This document shows, one piece after another, positions 33,222 through 41,242 of a DNA stretch of 64,000 nt. A program made the position numbers and the translations under genes. Positions within the stretch are counted from its first letter, which is position 1; the number at the start of each line of letters is the position of its first letter. The notes beneath the pieces were generated by a model. It was given only the letters and a program-made list of their open reading frames with translations, did no database searches and was not told where the DNA came from. Origin of the DNA: Methylohalobius sp964654415 (GTDB lineage: Bacteria; Pseudomonadota; Gammaproteobacteria; Methylococcales; Methylothermaceae); contig CAZZIP010000007.1 in assembly GCA_964654415.1 (NCBI GenBank), positions 1 through 64,000 of the forward strand, read 5' to 3'.

Positions 33222-34243
33222 TCGAGGAGCGCATCGTCGGACCGGCCATGCTCGGCGAGGAACAGGCCCTGGATCGGGCGATCCGTCCTCGTAGGCTAGC
33301 CGACTATATCGGTCAGCTCCAGCTCAAGGAGCAGCTTGCAATCTTCATCGAAGCGGCCCGCAGCCGGCGGGAACCTTTAGATCACGTCCTGATCTTCGGC
33401 CCGCCCGGCTTGGGTAAGACGACCCTGGCTCACATCATTGCTGCCGAGATGGGGGTGAATCTTCGCCAGACCTCCGGGCCGGCGCTGGAGAAGCCGGGAG
33501 ATTTAGCCGCGATCCTCACCAACCTGGAGCGTCGTGACGTGTTGTTCATCGACGAGATCCATCGCCTGAGCCCAGTGGTGGAGGAAGTCTTGTACCCGGC
33601 GATGGAGGATTTCCAACTCGACATTGTCATCGGGGAAGGGCCGGCAGCGCGCTCGATTAAACTGGACCTGCCTCCGTTTACCCTCGTGGGGGCTACCACT
33701 CGTGCCGGTCTCCTAACCTCGCCGCTGCGCGACCGCTTCGGCATCGTCCATAGGTTAGAGTTCTATTCAGTAACGGAACTCGCCCAGATCGTCATGCGCT
33801 CGGCGCAGATTCTGAATCTTGAGATTGAGCCGGAAGGCGCCGAGGAAATCGCCCGCCGTGCCCGCGGTACCCCCAGGATCGCCAACCGGCTGCTGCGGCG
33901 GGTGCGCGACTACGCCCAGGTCAAAGGCGATGGCCGGGTGACTCGGACCATCGCCGAGAGCGCTCTCGAGATGCTCAAGGTCGATCCCAACGGTTTCGAT
34001 CAGCTCGACCGGAAGCTGCTGACTACTTTGATCTTGAAATTCGGCGGCGGGCCGGTGGGCTTAGATAGCCTAGCGGCGGCTATCGGCGAAGAGCGCGGCA
34101 CCATCGAGGACGTACTCGAGCCGTACCTGATCCAGCAGGGGTTCATGCTCAGGACCCCGCGCGGACGGATGGCAACGCCGCAAACCTATCTGCATTTTGG
34201 CCTCAAGCCGTCCGATGGCGTCAGCGGGGATCTGTTCGGTTGA
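33218..34243 (+). CDS. ruvB: Holliday junction helicase motor RuvB
   Basis: 341 residues. AAA+ ATPase driving branch migration. Walker A 'GPPGLGKTT' (about residues 62-70), Walker B 'LFIDEIHRL', sensor 1 'LVGATTRAGLLTSPLRDRFG' with the arginine finger, and the C-terminal winged helix ('GFMLRTPRGRMATP'). ATG 33218 overlaps the ruvA stop. Confidence 0.98.
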   Translation: MIEERIVGPAMLGEEQALDRAIRPRRLADYIGQLQLKEQLAIFIEAARSRREPLDHVLIFGPPGLGKTTLAHIIAAEMGVNLRQTSGPALEKPGDLAAILTNLERRDVLFIDEIHRLSPVVEEVLYPAMEDFQLDIVIGEGPAARSIKLDLPPFTLVGATTRAGLLTSPLRDRFGIVHRLEFYSVTELAQIVMRSAQILNLEIEPEGAEEIARRARGTPRIANRLLRRVRDYAQVKGDGRVTRTIAESALEMLKVDPNGFDQLDRKLLTTLILKFGGGPVGLDSLAAAIGEERGTIEDVLEPYLIQQGFMLRTPRGRMATPQTYLHFGLKPSDGVSGDLFG

Positions 34244-34303
34244 TCCCGAAGCGAGAGTTGGCTAGAAGCGCTAACCGTGGAAAATAAAGCGAGCTTGGAG
34301 AGT

Positions 34304-34732
34304 ATGGCTTCGCAGGTAGGGGGCTTAAAGTCTCGGTTTACCTGGCCGGTGCGGGTCTATTACGAAGATACCGACGCAGGAGGTATAGTATATTATGCCA
34401 ATTACTTGAAATTCTTCGAACGGGCGCGGACGGAATTTTTGCGTGCGTTAGGCTTTGAACAGGACGAGCTCAGGGCCCAGGAAAGGGTGATCTTTGCAGT
34501 CAAATCTGTCCGGGCAGAATATCTTAAACCGGCCCGTTTTAACGATCTGCTGACGATCACCTGTGCGGTGAGTGGCCGGAAACATGCAAGCCTGGAGTTT
34601 TTCCAAACGGTTTTGAGAGACCGGCAAACCTTGTGTGAAGGGTGGATCAGAATCGCCTGTCTAGATGCCTGTTCCCTGCGGCCGTGCCCGCTGCCTGAAT
34701 CGTTGAGGAAGGTTTTACAGCTGTATGAGTAA
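34304..34732 (+). CDS. ybgC: Acyl-CoA thioesterase YbgC (Tol-Pal associated)
   Basis: 142 residues from ATG 34304, which has GGAG close upstream; a GTG at 34277 would add nine residues. Single hotdog domain with the catalytic aspartate in 'YYEDTDAGGIVYYANYLKFFERARTEFLR'. Family members hydrolyse short acyl-CoA and may link phospholipid synthesis with Tol-Pal; its exact job is uncertain. Its last 8 bases overlap tolQ, and it opens the ybgC-tolQRAB-pal-cpoB block. Confidence 0.92.
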   Translation: MASQVGGLKSRFTWPVRVYYEDTDAGGIVYYANYLKFFERARTEFLRALGFEQDELRAQERVIFAVKSVRAEYLKPARFNDLLTITCAVSGRKHASLEFFQTVLRDRQTLCEGWIRIACLDACSLRPCPLPESLRKVLQLYE

Positions 34733-35393
34733 CTCTCTGCTCGGTTTGATCGTAAACGCCAGTCTTCTGGTCCAGATAGTGATGGCGATCTTGGTAGCCG
34801 CCTCCGTGCTTTCCTGGACCGTGATTTTCCAAAAAGCGCGCGAGCTGAAACAGGCCGAGGTCCAGGCCGAAGCTTTCGAAGATCGCTTTTGGTCTGGAAT
34901 TGACCTAGCCGAGCTGTATAAGCAGTTGGTCAAGACCGAGGCCGAAGGGCTGGAGGCGGTATTCGTGGCCGGCTATCAGGAATTCGTGCGGATGTTCAAG
35001 CGCAAGGCGCCGCTGAGCCTTATCACCGAGGCTACCGAGCGCACCATGCGCGTAGCCATCGATCGCAGCTTAGAGGAGTTGGACGATCGGCTACCATGGC
35101 TTGCGACGGTCGGATCTACGAGTCCGTACGTAGGGTTATTCGGCACTGTATGGGGGATAATGAATTCCTTCAGATCCCTGGAAAATGTCCAGCAGGCTAC
35201 TTTGTCGCTGGTTGCCCCTGGCATTGCGGAAGCCCTGATCGCTACCGCTATCGGTTTGTTCGCTGCCATCCCCGCGGTAATCGCGTACAACCGCTATGCC
35301 ATCCGTATCGATCGTCTGGCGCGGCGCTATGGGCATTTTTCTGAAGAATTTCTTTGCCTTTTGCAGCAGCGGGCGTTGGAGCTGGAAAAATGA
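34725..35393 (+). CDS. tolQ: Tol-Pal system proton channel subunit TolQ
   Basis: 222 residues. Inner-membrane protein with three membrane helices (about 13-35, 130-150, 165-190), homologous to ExbB and MotA. The conserved 'LATVGSTSPYVGLFGTVWGIMNSF' and 'VAPGIAEALIATAIGLFAAIPAVIAYN' segments form the channel wall. With TolR it uses the proton gradient to energise TolA. Overlaps ybgC by 8 bases and tolR by 4. Confidence 0.96.
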   Translation: MSNSLLGLIVNASLLVQIVMAILVAASVLSWTVIFQKARELKQAEVQAEAFEDRFWSGIDLAELYKQLVKTEAEGLEAVFVAGYQEFVRMFKRKAPLSLITEATERTMRVAIDRSLEELDDRLPWLATVGSTSPYVGLFGTVWGIMNSFRSLENVQQATLSLVAPGIAEALIATAIGLFAAIPAVIAYNRYAIRIDRLARRYGHFSEEFLCLLQQRALELEK

Positions 35394-35818
35394 TCAAATC
35401 TCCTCGTCCTCGCCGTCGGCCGATGGCCGATATCAACGTGGTGCCTTACATCGACGTTAGCTTGGTGTTGCTTATCATCTTTATGGTGACGGCCCCGTTG
35501 CTCCAAAACGGGGTGGATGTGGACCTGCCGGAGGCTTCGGCTAACCCAGTCGCGGTCGAGCCTGAAACTCCCCCGGTCATCGTGACGGTCAGCGCCGATG
35601 GTAGCTGTCGCCTGGATTGGGAAGGAAGGCCGGAGGCAGTCTCGCCCCAATCTCTATTGGTAAAGGTGGCGGCGATCTTACGTTACAAGCCGAGTACCCA
35701 AGTGCTCGTGGCAGGGGACAGCGAGGTGTCTTACGGCAAGGTGGTCGAGATCATGGCGGCATTGAGGGAGGCCGGAGTAGGCAAAGTCGGGCTGCTTACG
35801 CGCTCTCCAGAATCATGA
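35390..35818 (+). CDS. tolR: Tol-Pal system protein TolR
   Basis: 142 residues, from ATG 35390 that overlaps the tolQ stop. One membrane helix (about 21-40) with the proton-conducting aspartate in 'INVVPYIDVSLVLLIIFMV', then a periplasmic domain of ExbD type. Basic cytoplasmic start ('MIKSPRPRRR'). Overlaps tolA by 4 bases. Confidence 0.95.
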   Translation: MIKSPRPRRRPMADINVVPYIDVSLVLLIIFMVTAPLLQNGVDVDLPEASANPVAVEPETPPVIVTVSADGSCRLDWEGRPEAVSPQSLLVKVAAILRYKPSTQVLVAGDSEVSYGKVVEIMAALREAGVGKVGLLTRSPES

Positions 35819-36942
35819 GCGAACGCTCTTCTTGGTCGGTTTCTTTTATCAAGGCCTTACTGCTCCACGGCCTGCTGCTTGTAGTTTTGTTTTTGCGCTT
35901 GGGAGATACACCGCCCCGGCCGCAAGCACGGACCGAACCCGTCGAGGTAGTGCAAGCGGTCGCGGTGAACGAGACCGAAGTGGAGGCTGAAATCCAGCGT
36001 CTGAAAGCTGAGGAAGAGGCCAAGCGCCAGCAGGAAGAGGCCAGACAGCGCGAATTGGAACAGGCAAGGCTCCAGGAAGAGCGCAAGATTGAAGAATTAA
36101 AGCGTAAGCAACAGGAGGAGCAGCAGCGCCTTAAAGAAATCGCCGAAGCCAAACGTCGCCAGGCTGAGGAAGAGGCGCGCAGGCTTTCCGAGCTGGAGCA
36201 GCGCCAGCGTGAGGAGAAAGAGCGCCTAGCCAGGCTGGAGCAGGCCAGGATCGAGGCCGAGCGCCAACGTCAACAGGAAGAGGCACGTCGCAAGGCTGCT
36301 GAAGAAGCCAGACGCAAAGCCGAAGAGGAGGCCAAGCGCAAAGCCGAGGAAGCGCGCCGCTTAGCGGAAGAGGCCAAACGTCGGGCGGAAGAAGAGGCTA
36401 GGCGTAAGGCCGAGGAAGAGGCAAGAAGGAAGGCCGAGGAAGAAGCACGTCGCAAGGCTGCTGAAGAAGCCAGGCGCAAAGCCGAAGAGGAGGCCAAGCG
36501 CAAAGCCGAGGAAGCGCGCCACTTAGCGGAAGAGGCCAAGCGTCGGGCGGAAGAAGAGGCCAGGCGTAAGGCCGAGGAAGAGGCACGTCGCAAGGCTGCT
36601 GAAGAAGCCAGACGCAAAGCCGAAGAGGAGGCCAGGCTCCAGGCCGAGTTAGACCGCCGCCAACAAATTAATGCCGCCATGTTACGCATTCAACAGCGGG
36701 TTGAACGCAATTGGCTGCGGCCTCAATCGTATCACGCTGGCTTATCTTGTATAATTCAAGTTCGGCTTGCCCCCGGCGGCAAAGTGATTGAGGCGAGGGT
36801 GATTCGTTCCAGTGGGAACGTGGCTTTCGACCGCAGCGCAGAAGTTGCAGTGCTTAAGGCATCGCCTTTGCCTATTCCTAGCGATCCGGCGACATTTGCC
36901 ACTTTTCAAGAGTTCAATTTCTTGTTCAAACCTCAAGGTTGA
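35815..36942 (+). CDS. tolA: Tol-Pal system protein TolA
   Basis: 375 residues. One N-terminal membrane helix (about 11-27), then a very long charged coiled coil of KAEEEA-type repeats (about 55-285) that spans the periplasm, and a C-terminal domain of TonB-like fold (about 290-375, 'LRIQQRVERNWLRP' to 'FQEFNFLFKPQG') that binds Pal/TolB. The coiled-coil coding sequence contains near-perfect direct repeats (see 36283-36640), so domain II length may vary between strains. It overlaps tolR and tolB. Confidence 0.95.
   Translation: MSERSSWSVSFIKALLLHGLLLVVLFLRLGDTPPRPQARTEPVEVVQAVAVNETEVEAEIQRLKAEEEAKRQQEEARQRELEQARLQEERKIEELKRKQQEEQQRLKEIAEAKRRQAEEEARRLSELEQRQREEKERLARLEQARIEAERQRQQEEARRKAAEEARRKAEEEAKRKAEEARRLAEEAKRRAEEEARRKAEEEARRKAEEEARRKAAEEARRKAEEEAKRKAEEARHLAEEAKRRAEEEARRKAEEEARRKAAEEARRKAEEEARLQAELDRRQQINAAMLRIQQRVERNWLRPQSYHAGLSCIIQVRLAPGGKVIEARVIRSSGNVAFDRSAEVAVLKASPLPIPSDPATFATFQEFNFLFKPQG
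36283..36640 (+). repeat. Tandem direct repeats inside tolA
   Basis: A unit of 162 bases starting GCACGTCGCAAGGCTGCT at 36283 recurs almost unchanged at 36445 in a 138-base version that lacks one eight-codon block. Its first 50 or so bases recur again at 36583. The copies differ by only a few, mostly silent, bases, which implies recent duplication or gene-conversion within the gene. Confidence 0.85.
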
Positions 36943-38246
36943 TGGAAATCATGCTTAGATTGTTGCGATCCGGCGTCTGCCTGATCTGGCTCTTTACCAT
37001 TGGTGGATTGGGCAATGCTCATGCTGTTTTGACCATTGAAATCACCAAAGGCATAGAGGGAGCCATTCCCATCGCAGTGGTACCGTTTGGCTGGGCTGGG
37101 ACGGGGCAGCTACCGGTGGAGGTTGGTCAGGTGATCCAAGAAGACCTAGCCAGAAGCGGTCGCTTCAAATCTTTGCCCACCGAAGATATGCTCACCCGCC
37201 CGACGACTCCCGAACAGATTCTGTGGCCGTCCTGGCGAGTGTTGGGGCAGGATTACTTGGTCATCGGCCAGGTTCAGCCTGCCGGGGCAGATCGGTTCGA
37301 AGTCCAATTTTATCTTTACGACGTCTTTTCCGGCCAGGAGCTGGCAAGCTACCGCCTGCCCTCTAATGCCAAGGACCTTCGGCGCGCTGCCCATCGCATC
37401 AGCGACATCATCTACGAAAAGATCACGGGCGAGCCGGGGATTTTTGCTAGCCGGATCGCTTATGTTACGGTAGGCGTCCAGAACCGCCGAAGGATTTACA
37501 AGCTCCAGGTGGCCGACGCCGACGGCTACAACCCGCATACCGTCGTGGTCTCACCTGAACCTTTGATGTCTCCGGCTTGGTCGCCGGATGGCAAGAGGCT
37601 GGCCTACGTATCTTTCGAGAACCGACGCGCGGCCGTTTACATCCAAACCTTGAGCACCGGAGCGCGGGAGAAGGTAGCCCAATTTCCTGGAATCAACGGC
37701 GCACCGACCTGGTCCCCCGATGGAAGCAAGCTGGCTTTGACCCTGTCCAAAGACGGTAGTCCTGATATCTATGTGCTCGATCTGGCTGCGCGCCAGCTAA
37801 GGCGCCTTACCGAAAGCGCAGCGATCGACACCGAACCGGCGTGGTCGCCGGACGGCAAGACGATCGCGTTTACCTCTGACCGCGGCGGTAGTCCTCAGGT
37901 ATATTTCATGTCGGCCTCGGGAGGAGTGCCCAGGCGGGTGACTTTCCAGGGCAATTACAACGCCCGTCCGGTATTTTCTAAGGACGGCAGCCGTCTGGCA
38001 TTCGTGCACGGCGGCAGCGGCTACAAGATCGCCGTATTTAATCTCCAAGACAAATCTATGAACGTATTGACTTCTGGGCCGCTGGACGAGTCTCCCAGTT
38101 TTTCCCCCAATGACCGCATGATCTTGTATGCCACCCGCGGCGATGGTCGCAGGCAACTGGCTGTGGTGTCGGTGGATGGGAGGATAGAACAGCGCCTGAA
38201 AACCGAAGAAGGCGACGTTCGGGAGCCGGCGTGGTCACCGTTTTGA
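36942..38246 (+). CDS. tolB: Tol-Pal system protein TolB
   Basis: 434 residues from ATG 36942, which overlaps the tolA stop (TGATG); ATG 36951 is an alternative. Signal peptide (about 1-29). The N-terminal domain that binds TolA covers about 30-165. Then comes a six-bladed beta propeller with the repeated 'PAWSPDGKRLAY', 'PTWSPDGSKLAL' and 'PAWSPDGKTIAF' strands (about 195-430), which binds Pal. Ends with 'EPAWSPF'. Confidence 0.97.
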   Translation: MEIMLRLLRSGVCLIWLFTIGGLGNAHAVLTIEITKGIEGAIPIAVVPFGWAGTGQLPVEVGQVIQEDLARSGRFKSLPTEDMLTRPTTPEQILWPSWRVLGQDYLVIGQVQPAGADRFEVQFYLYDVFSGQELASYRLPSNAKDLRRAAHRISDIIYEKITGEPGIFASRIAYVTVGVQNRRRIYKLQVADADGYNPHTVVVSPEPLMSPAWSPDGKRLAYVSFENRRAAVYIQTLSTGAREKVAQFPGINGAPTWSPDGSKLALTLSKDGSPDIYVLDLAARQLRRLTESAAIDTEPAWSPDGKTIAFTSDRGGSPQVYFMSASGGVPRRVTFQGNYNARPVFSKDGSRLAFVHGGSGYKIAVFNLQDKSMNVLTSGPLDESPSFSPNDRMILYATRGDGRRQLAVVSVDGRIEQRLKTEEGDVREPAWSPF

Positions 38247-38279
38247 AGATTGATTTGACTTAAGAGGAGCGTATAAAGC

Positions 38280-38855
38280 ATGAACAAGCCGATGTTGTTT
38301 TTCTTGGTTTTGGTAGTTGCTTTGACAGGTTGCCGCAGTACCGCCACTAAGCAGATGGCCGCTCAGGGCCCTGAGGCGCAAGCAGCTACTAAAGGCCTAG
38401 GTGGTGAAGAAACCGGGGCCTATGGTACCGGAGAAGATGAAGATGTCTATGAATCTGGGGGTGCCTTGGGTGCCGGAGGCTATGCCGGTCCGCAGGACAC
38501 GGGTCCTAAGGAGGGGATCCTAGGTAAGCGGGTGATCTATTTCGATTTCGACAGCGCCCAGATTCGCAGCGAGTTCGTCCCGATCATCGAGGCCCACGCT
38601 CGGTACCTTGCTTCCCGCCCCGGGACCAAGGTAGTCTTGGAAGGCCATACTGATGAGCGCGGCTCGCCCGAATATAACATCGCTCTAGGGGAGGCGCGGG
38701 CCAAGTCGGTGGCCAAAGCCATGGAGCTCAATGGGGCTTCCAGCAATCAGATCAACATCGTCTCGTATGGGGAGGAAAAGCCAGTCGCTACAGGCCACGA
38801 CGAAGCCTCCTGGAGCCAGAACCGGCGGGTGGAGATCGTCTACCGCGAGTATTAA
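38280..38855 (+). CDS. pal: Peptidoglycan-associated lipoprotein Pal
   Basis: 191 residues. Lipobox L-T-G-C puts the acylated cysteine at 18. A flexible Gly/Glu-rich linker (about 30-80) leads to the OmpA-like peptidoglycan-binding domain with 'VIYFDFDSAQIRSEF', 'LEGHTDERGSPEYNIALGEARA' and 'SYGEEKPVA'. These include the Asp and Arg that hold diaminopimelate. Ribosome site AGAGGAG, 33 bases after tolB. Confidence 0.97.
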   Translation: MNKPMLFFLVLVVALTGCRSTATKQMAAQGPEAQAATKGLGGEETGAYGTGEDEDVYESGGALGAGGYAGPQDTGPKEGILGKRVIYFDFDSAQIRSEFVPIIEAHARYLASRPGTKVVLEGHTDERGSPEYNIALGEARAKSVAKAMELNGASSNQINIVSYGEEKPVATGHDEASWSQNRRVEIVYREY

Positions 38856-38858
38856 AAG

Positions 38859-39632
38859 ATGCTCCGGCTGGGATCGCTCCTCTGGCTAGGGTTCGCCTTC
38901 CTGGCGCAGGCAGGGGAAAAAGACTTAGAAGCCCGTGTGCGTGTTTTGGAGCAGCGGTTCTCCAGCCGCGCGCTGGTGGAGTTGGTGCAGCAATTGGATC
39001 AACTCCAGCAGGAAGTGAAGCTTATCCGCGGTCAGCTCGAGGAGCTGCAGCATATAAGCGAGGAACTGCAGCGTCGGCAAGCAGAGCTGGAAGCCCGCTT
39101 GCGCCAAGCGGAAAGCGCTCCCCAACCCGAAGCACCGCAGGCCCCGGCGGCACCTCAATTGCCGGCACCCCAAAAGCCGGCCGAGGTGGCCAGCATACCG
39201 CCTGAAGCGCCGGCCCCAGAACAGCCGGCACCTGCTTTGCCGGAGGATCCGCAGCAGGCTTATCAAAAAGCCTACGAGACCTTGCAGGCAGGCCTTTATG
39301 ACGAGGCTGTCTTGGCGTTTTCCGCTTTCCTCAAAGCGCACCCCGACAGCGAACAGGCCGGCAATGCCTGGTATTGGTTGGGGGAGGCTTATTACGTCAA
39401 GCGCGATTTTATCGGAGCACGTCAAGCTTTCCAGCAGGTGGTCGAGCGTTTTCCAAATCATCCAAAAGCTCCGGATGCGCTGCTCAAACTGGCTTATGTC
39501 GCCATCGACCTGGGGGATTGGCAGGCTGCGACCCACTATCTCAACGACGTGATTCAGCGTTTTCCTGGCACGCGGGCCGCCGAGTTGGCGAGCGAGCGCC
39601 TCGGCCAAATGCAGCGCGAGGAGCGGCAGTAG
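38859..39632 (+). CDS. cpoB: Tol-Pal associated periplasmic protein CpoB (YbgF)
   Basis: 257 residues. Signal peptide (1-18), coiled-coil trimerisation region (about 22-85), a proline/alanine-rich linker (about 86-130), and a TPR domain (about 131-250) with 'AYQKAYETLQAGLYDEAVLAFSAF' and 'AWYWLGEAYYVKRDFIGARQAF'. In E. coli CpoB coordinates peptidoglycan synthesis with outer membrane constriction through TolA and PBP1B. Starts 3 bases after pal. Confidence 0.93.
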   Translation: MLRLGSLLWLGFAFLAQAGEKDLEARVRVLEQRFSSRALVELVQQLDQLQQEVKLIRGQLEELQHISEELQRRQAELEARLRQAESAPQPEAPQAPAAPQLPAPQKPAEVASIPPEAPAPEQPAPALPEDPQQAYQKAYETLQAGLYDEAVLAFSAFLKAHPDSEQAGNAWYWLGEAYYVKRDFIGARQAFQQVVERFPNHPKAPDALLKLAYVAIDLGDWQAATHYLNDVIQRFPGTRAAELASERLGQMQREERQ

Positions 39633-39633
39633 C

Positions 39634-40275
39634 GTGATTTCCCTTCGCATCACCGAAATCTTTTTGTCCATTCAGGGCGAATCCCAAAGCCAGGGTTGGC
39701 CGACGGTGTTCGTGCGCTTGACCGGCTGCCCCCTGCGCTGCAGGTGGTGCGATACCGCTTATGCCTTTCACGGCGGAATACGCATGACTTTGGATGAGAT
39801 CGTCAGCCGAGTGGAAGCCTTCGGCGTTTCCCACGTCACCGTCACCGGCGGGGAACCCTTGGCCCAGCCGGGGTGTTTGCCTTTGCTCAGTCGCTTGGCT
39901 AATTTGGGGTTTGTGGTTTCTTTGGAAACCAGCGGGGCACTGGATGTGTCCCAAGTGGATGAGCGGGTGATCAAGGTGATGGATTTAAAACCCCCAGGCT
40001 CTAGGGAAGACAAGCGCAATTTGTGGGAGAACCTTAAGTTTTTAACCCGTAAGGATCAGGTCAAATTCGTGATCGCCGATCGCAGCGACTACGAGTGGTG
40101 TAAAGCGGTGCTTAAAGCTCATGATTTACCTGCGCGCTGTGAAGTATTGTTTTCGCCGGTGGCTGGGGAAATGAATCCGCGTACTTTGGCCGAGTGGATT
40201 TTAGAGGACCGGCTGCCGGTGAGATTTCAAATCCAGCTCCATAAGCTCTTATGGGGAGAGGAGCGGGGGCGATGA
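39634..40275 (+). CDS. queE: 7-Carboxy-7-deazaguanine synthase QueE
   Basis: 213 residues from GTG 39634, one base after the cpoB stop. Radical SAM enzyme of the queuosine pathway. Cluster ligands C32-x3-C36-x2-C39 in 'GCPLRCRWCDT', and a 'TVTGGEPLAQPG' SAM-binding motif. Converts 6-carboxytetrahydropterin to 7-carboxy-7-deazaguanine; next enzyme QueC is coded immediately downstream with a 4-base overlap. QueD is at 50542. Confidence 0.96.
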   Translation: MISLRITEIFLSIQGESQSQGWPTVFVRLTGCPLRCRWCDTAYAFHGGIRMTLDEIVSRVEAFGVSHVTVTGGEPLAQPGCLPLLSRLANLGFVVSLETSGALDVSQVDERVIKVMDLKPPGSREDKRNLWENLKFLTRKDQVKFVIADRSDYEWCKAVLKAHDLPARCEVLFSPVAGEMNPRTLAEWILEDRLPVRFQIQLHKLLWGEERGR

Positions 40276-40943
40276 AAAAAGCCGTGGTTTTGCTCTCTGG
40301 CGGGCTGGATTCCTTTACTACCTTTCTGATCGCCAAGTCCCAAGGCTTTCTCTGTCACGCCTTGAGCTTCGATTACGGGCAAAGGCAGCGAGCAGAGCTT
40401 AAGGCAGCCAAAACCATCGCCCAGGTGTCTGGGGCGGTAGAACACAAGATCATCCGCATAGGTCTCGAAGCGATCGGCGGTTCGGCCTTGACCGATCCTG
40501 CCATCGCCGTGCCCGAAGAGCCCACCGAAGGCATCCCGGTCACTTATGTCCCGGCGCGCAATACGGTATTTTTGGCGTTTGCTTTGGGCTATGCCGAAGT
40601 CTTGGGGGCATTTGACATTTTTATCGGCGTCAACGCCGTAGATTACTCCGGCTATCCCGACTGTCGCCCCGAGTACATTCGAGCATTTGAGCAGCTGGCC
40701 AATCTTGCGACTAAAGCTGGGGTCGAGGGCGGGCGGTTCCGCATCCACACCCCCCTCCTCTATTGGCGCAAAGCCGAGATCATAAAGGCCGGTTTAAAGC
40801 TCGGCGCTGATTATTCCTTAACCGTTTCGTGCTATGCCGCCGACGAAGAAGGCCGTGCCTGCGGCCGCTGCGACGCCTGCCGCTTCCGCATTCAGGGGTT
40901 TGCCGAAGCGGGAGTAGCCGACCCGACCCGTTATCAGCTTTAG
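40272..40943 (+). CDS. queC: 7-Cyano-7-deazaguanine synthase QueC
   Basis: 223 residues from ATG 40272. ATP-dependent conversion to preQ0. PP-loop 'SGGLDS' at residues 9-14, 'YVPARNTVFLAFALGYAE' in the middle, and a zinc site of four cysteines near the C-terminus ('SCYAADEEGRACGRCDACRFR'). The last 4 bases overlap the end of the small four-cysteine gene on the other strand. Confidence 0.97.
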   Translation: MKKAVVLLSGGLDSFTTFLIAKSQGFLCHALSFDYGQRQRAELKAAKTIAQVSGAVEHKIIRIGLEAIGGSALTDPAIAVPEEPTEGIPVTYVPARNTVFLAFALGYAEVLGAFDIFIGVNAVDYSGYPDCRPEYIRAFEQLANLATKAGVEGGRFRIHTPLLYWRKAEIIKAGLKLGADYSLTVSCYAADEEGRACGRCDACRFRIQGFAEAGVADPTRYQL

Positions 40944-41086
40944 CGCCGCCACTCGGCGATCAGCTTTAAGCACTCCTTGCGTACCGGGCAAGGCTTGCGG
41001 CATAGGTATCTAACGTCGGTGCGAAAACAAGTGGGATTTTTTTCCTCGACCTGGGGAATCGGTTTAAAGGCCAATACGGATTTCAT
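40940..41086 (-). CDS. 48-residue four-cysteine protein, WhiB-reminiscent spacing
   Basis: A small gene of 48 codons plus stop. Cysteines at 20, 29, 33 and 39 are the only ones, in C-x8-C-x3-C-x5-C; the segment 'CRKPCPVRKECLKLIAEW' recalls the 'CxxCPVxxxCLxxA' part of WhiB-type Fe-S proteins, though WhiB has C-x2-C and is largely actinobacterial. The four cysteines could hold a zinc or an Fe-S cluster. AAGG stands about nine bases before the ATG. It lies downstream of btuB on the same strand and ends inside the queC stop. Function unknown; the gene call rests on the cysteine pattern and clean frame. Confidence 0.5.
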   Translation of the reverse strand: MKSVLAFKPIPQVEEKNPTCFRTDVRYLCRKPCPVRKECLKLIAEWRR

Positions 41087-41205
41087 AAAACCAAGCCTTA
41101 GATAAAGTTTCGCTGTTTTTGATTTAGCAAAAGGCGTGCCGGTTAAGAATTCGGCGTCCCTGCCGCAGGGCGCGCGGTCCTTGCGCCTCAGCTGCGCCGG
41201 ACTGG

Positions 41206-41240
41206 TGCGGCATTTGCCGCAATTTGGGGAATTTGCCGCA
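41206..41240. repeat. Palindrome and 10-base direct repeat downstream of btuB
   Basis: TGCGGCATTTGCCGCA (41206-41221) is a palindrome, and ATTTGCCGCA occurs at 41212-41221 and again at 41231-41240. It follows btuB on the minus strand. A terminator role is possible, but there is no T-run. Confidence 0.35.
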
Positions 41241-41242
41241 GC

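Noticed and set aside
36270..36689. A repetitive Ala/Ser/Arg-Leu frame antisense to the tolA repeats
   Set aside because: Produced by the tolA coiled-coil repeats read backwards.
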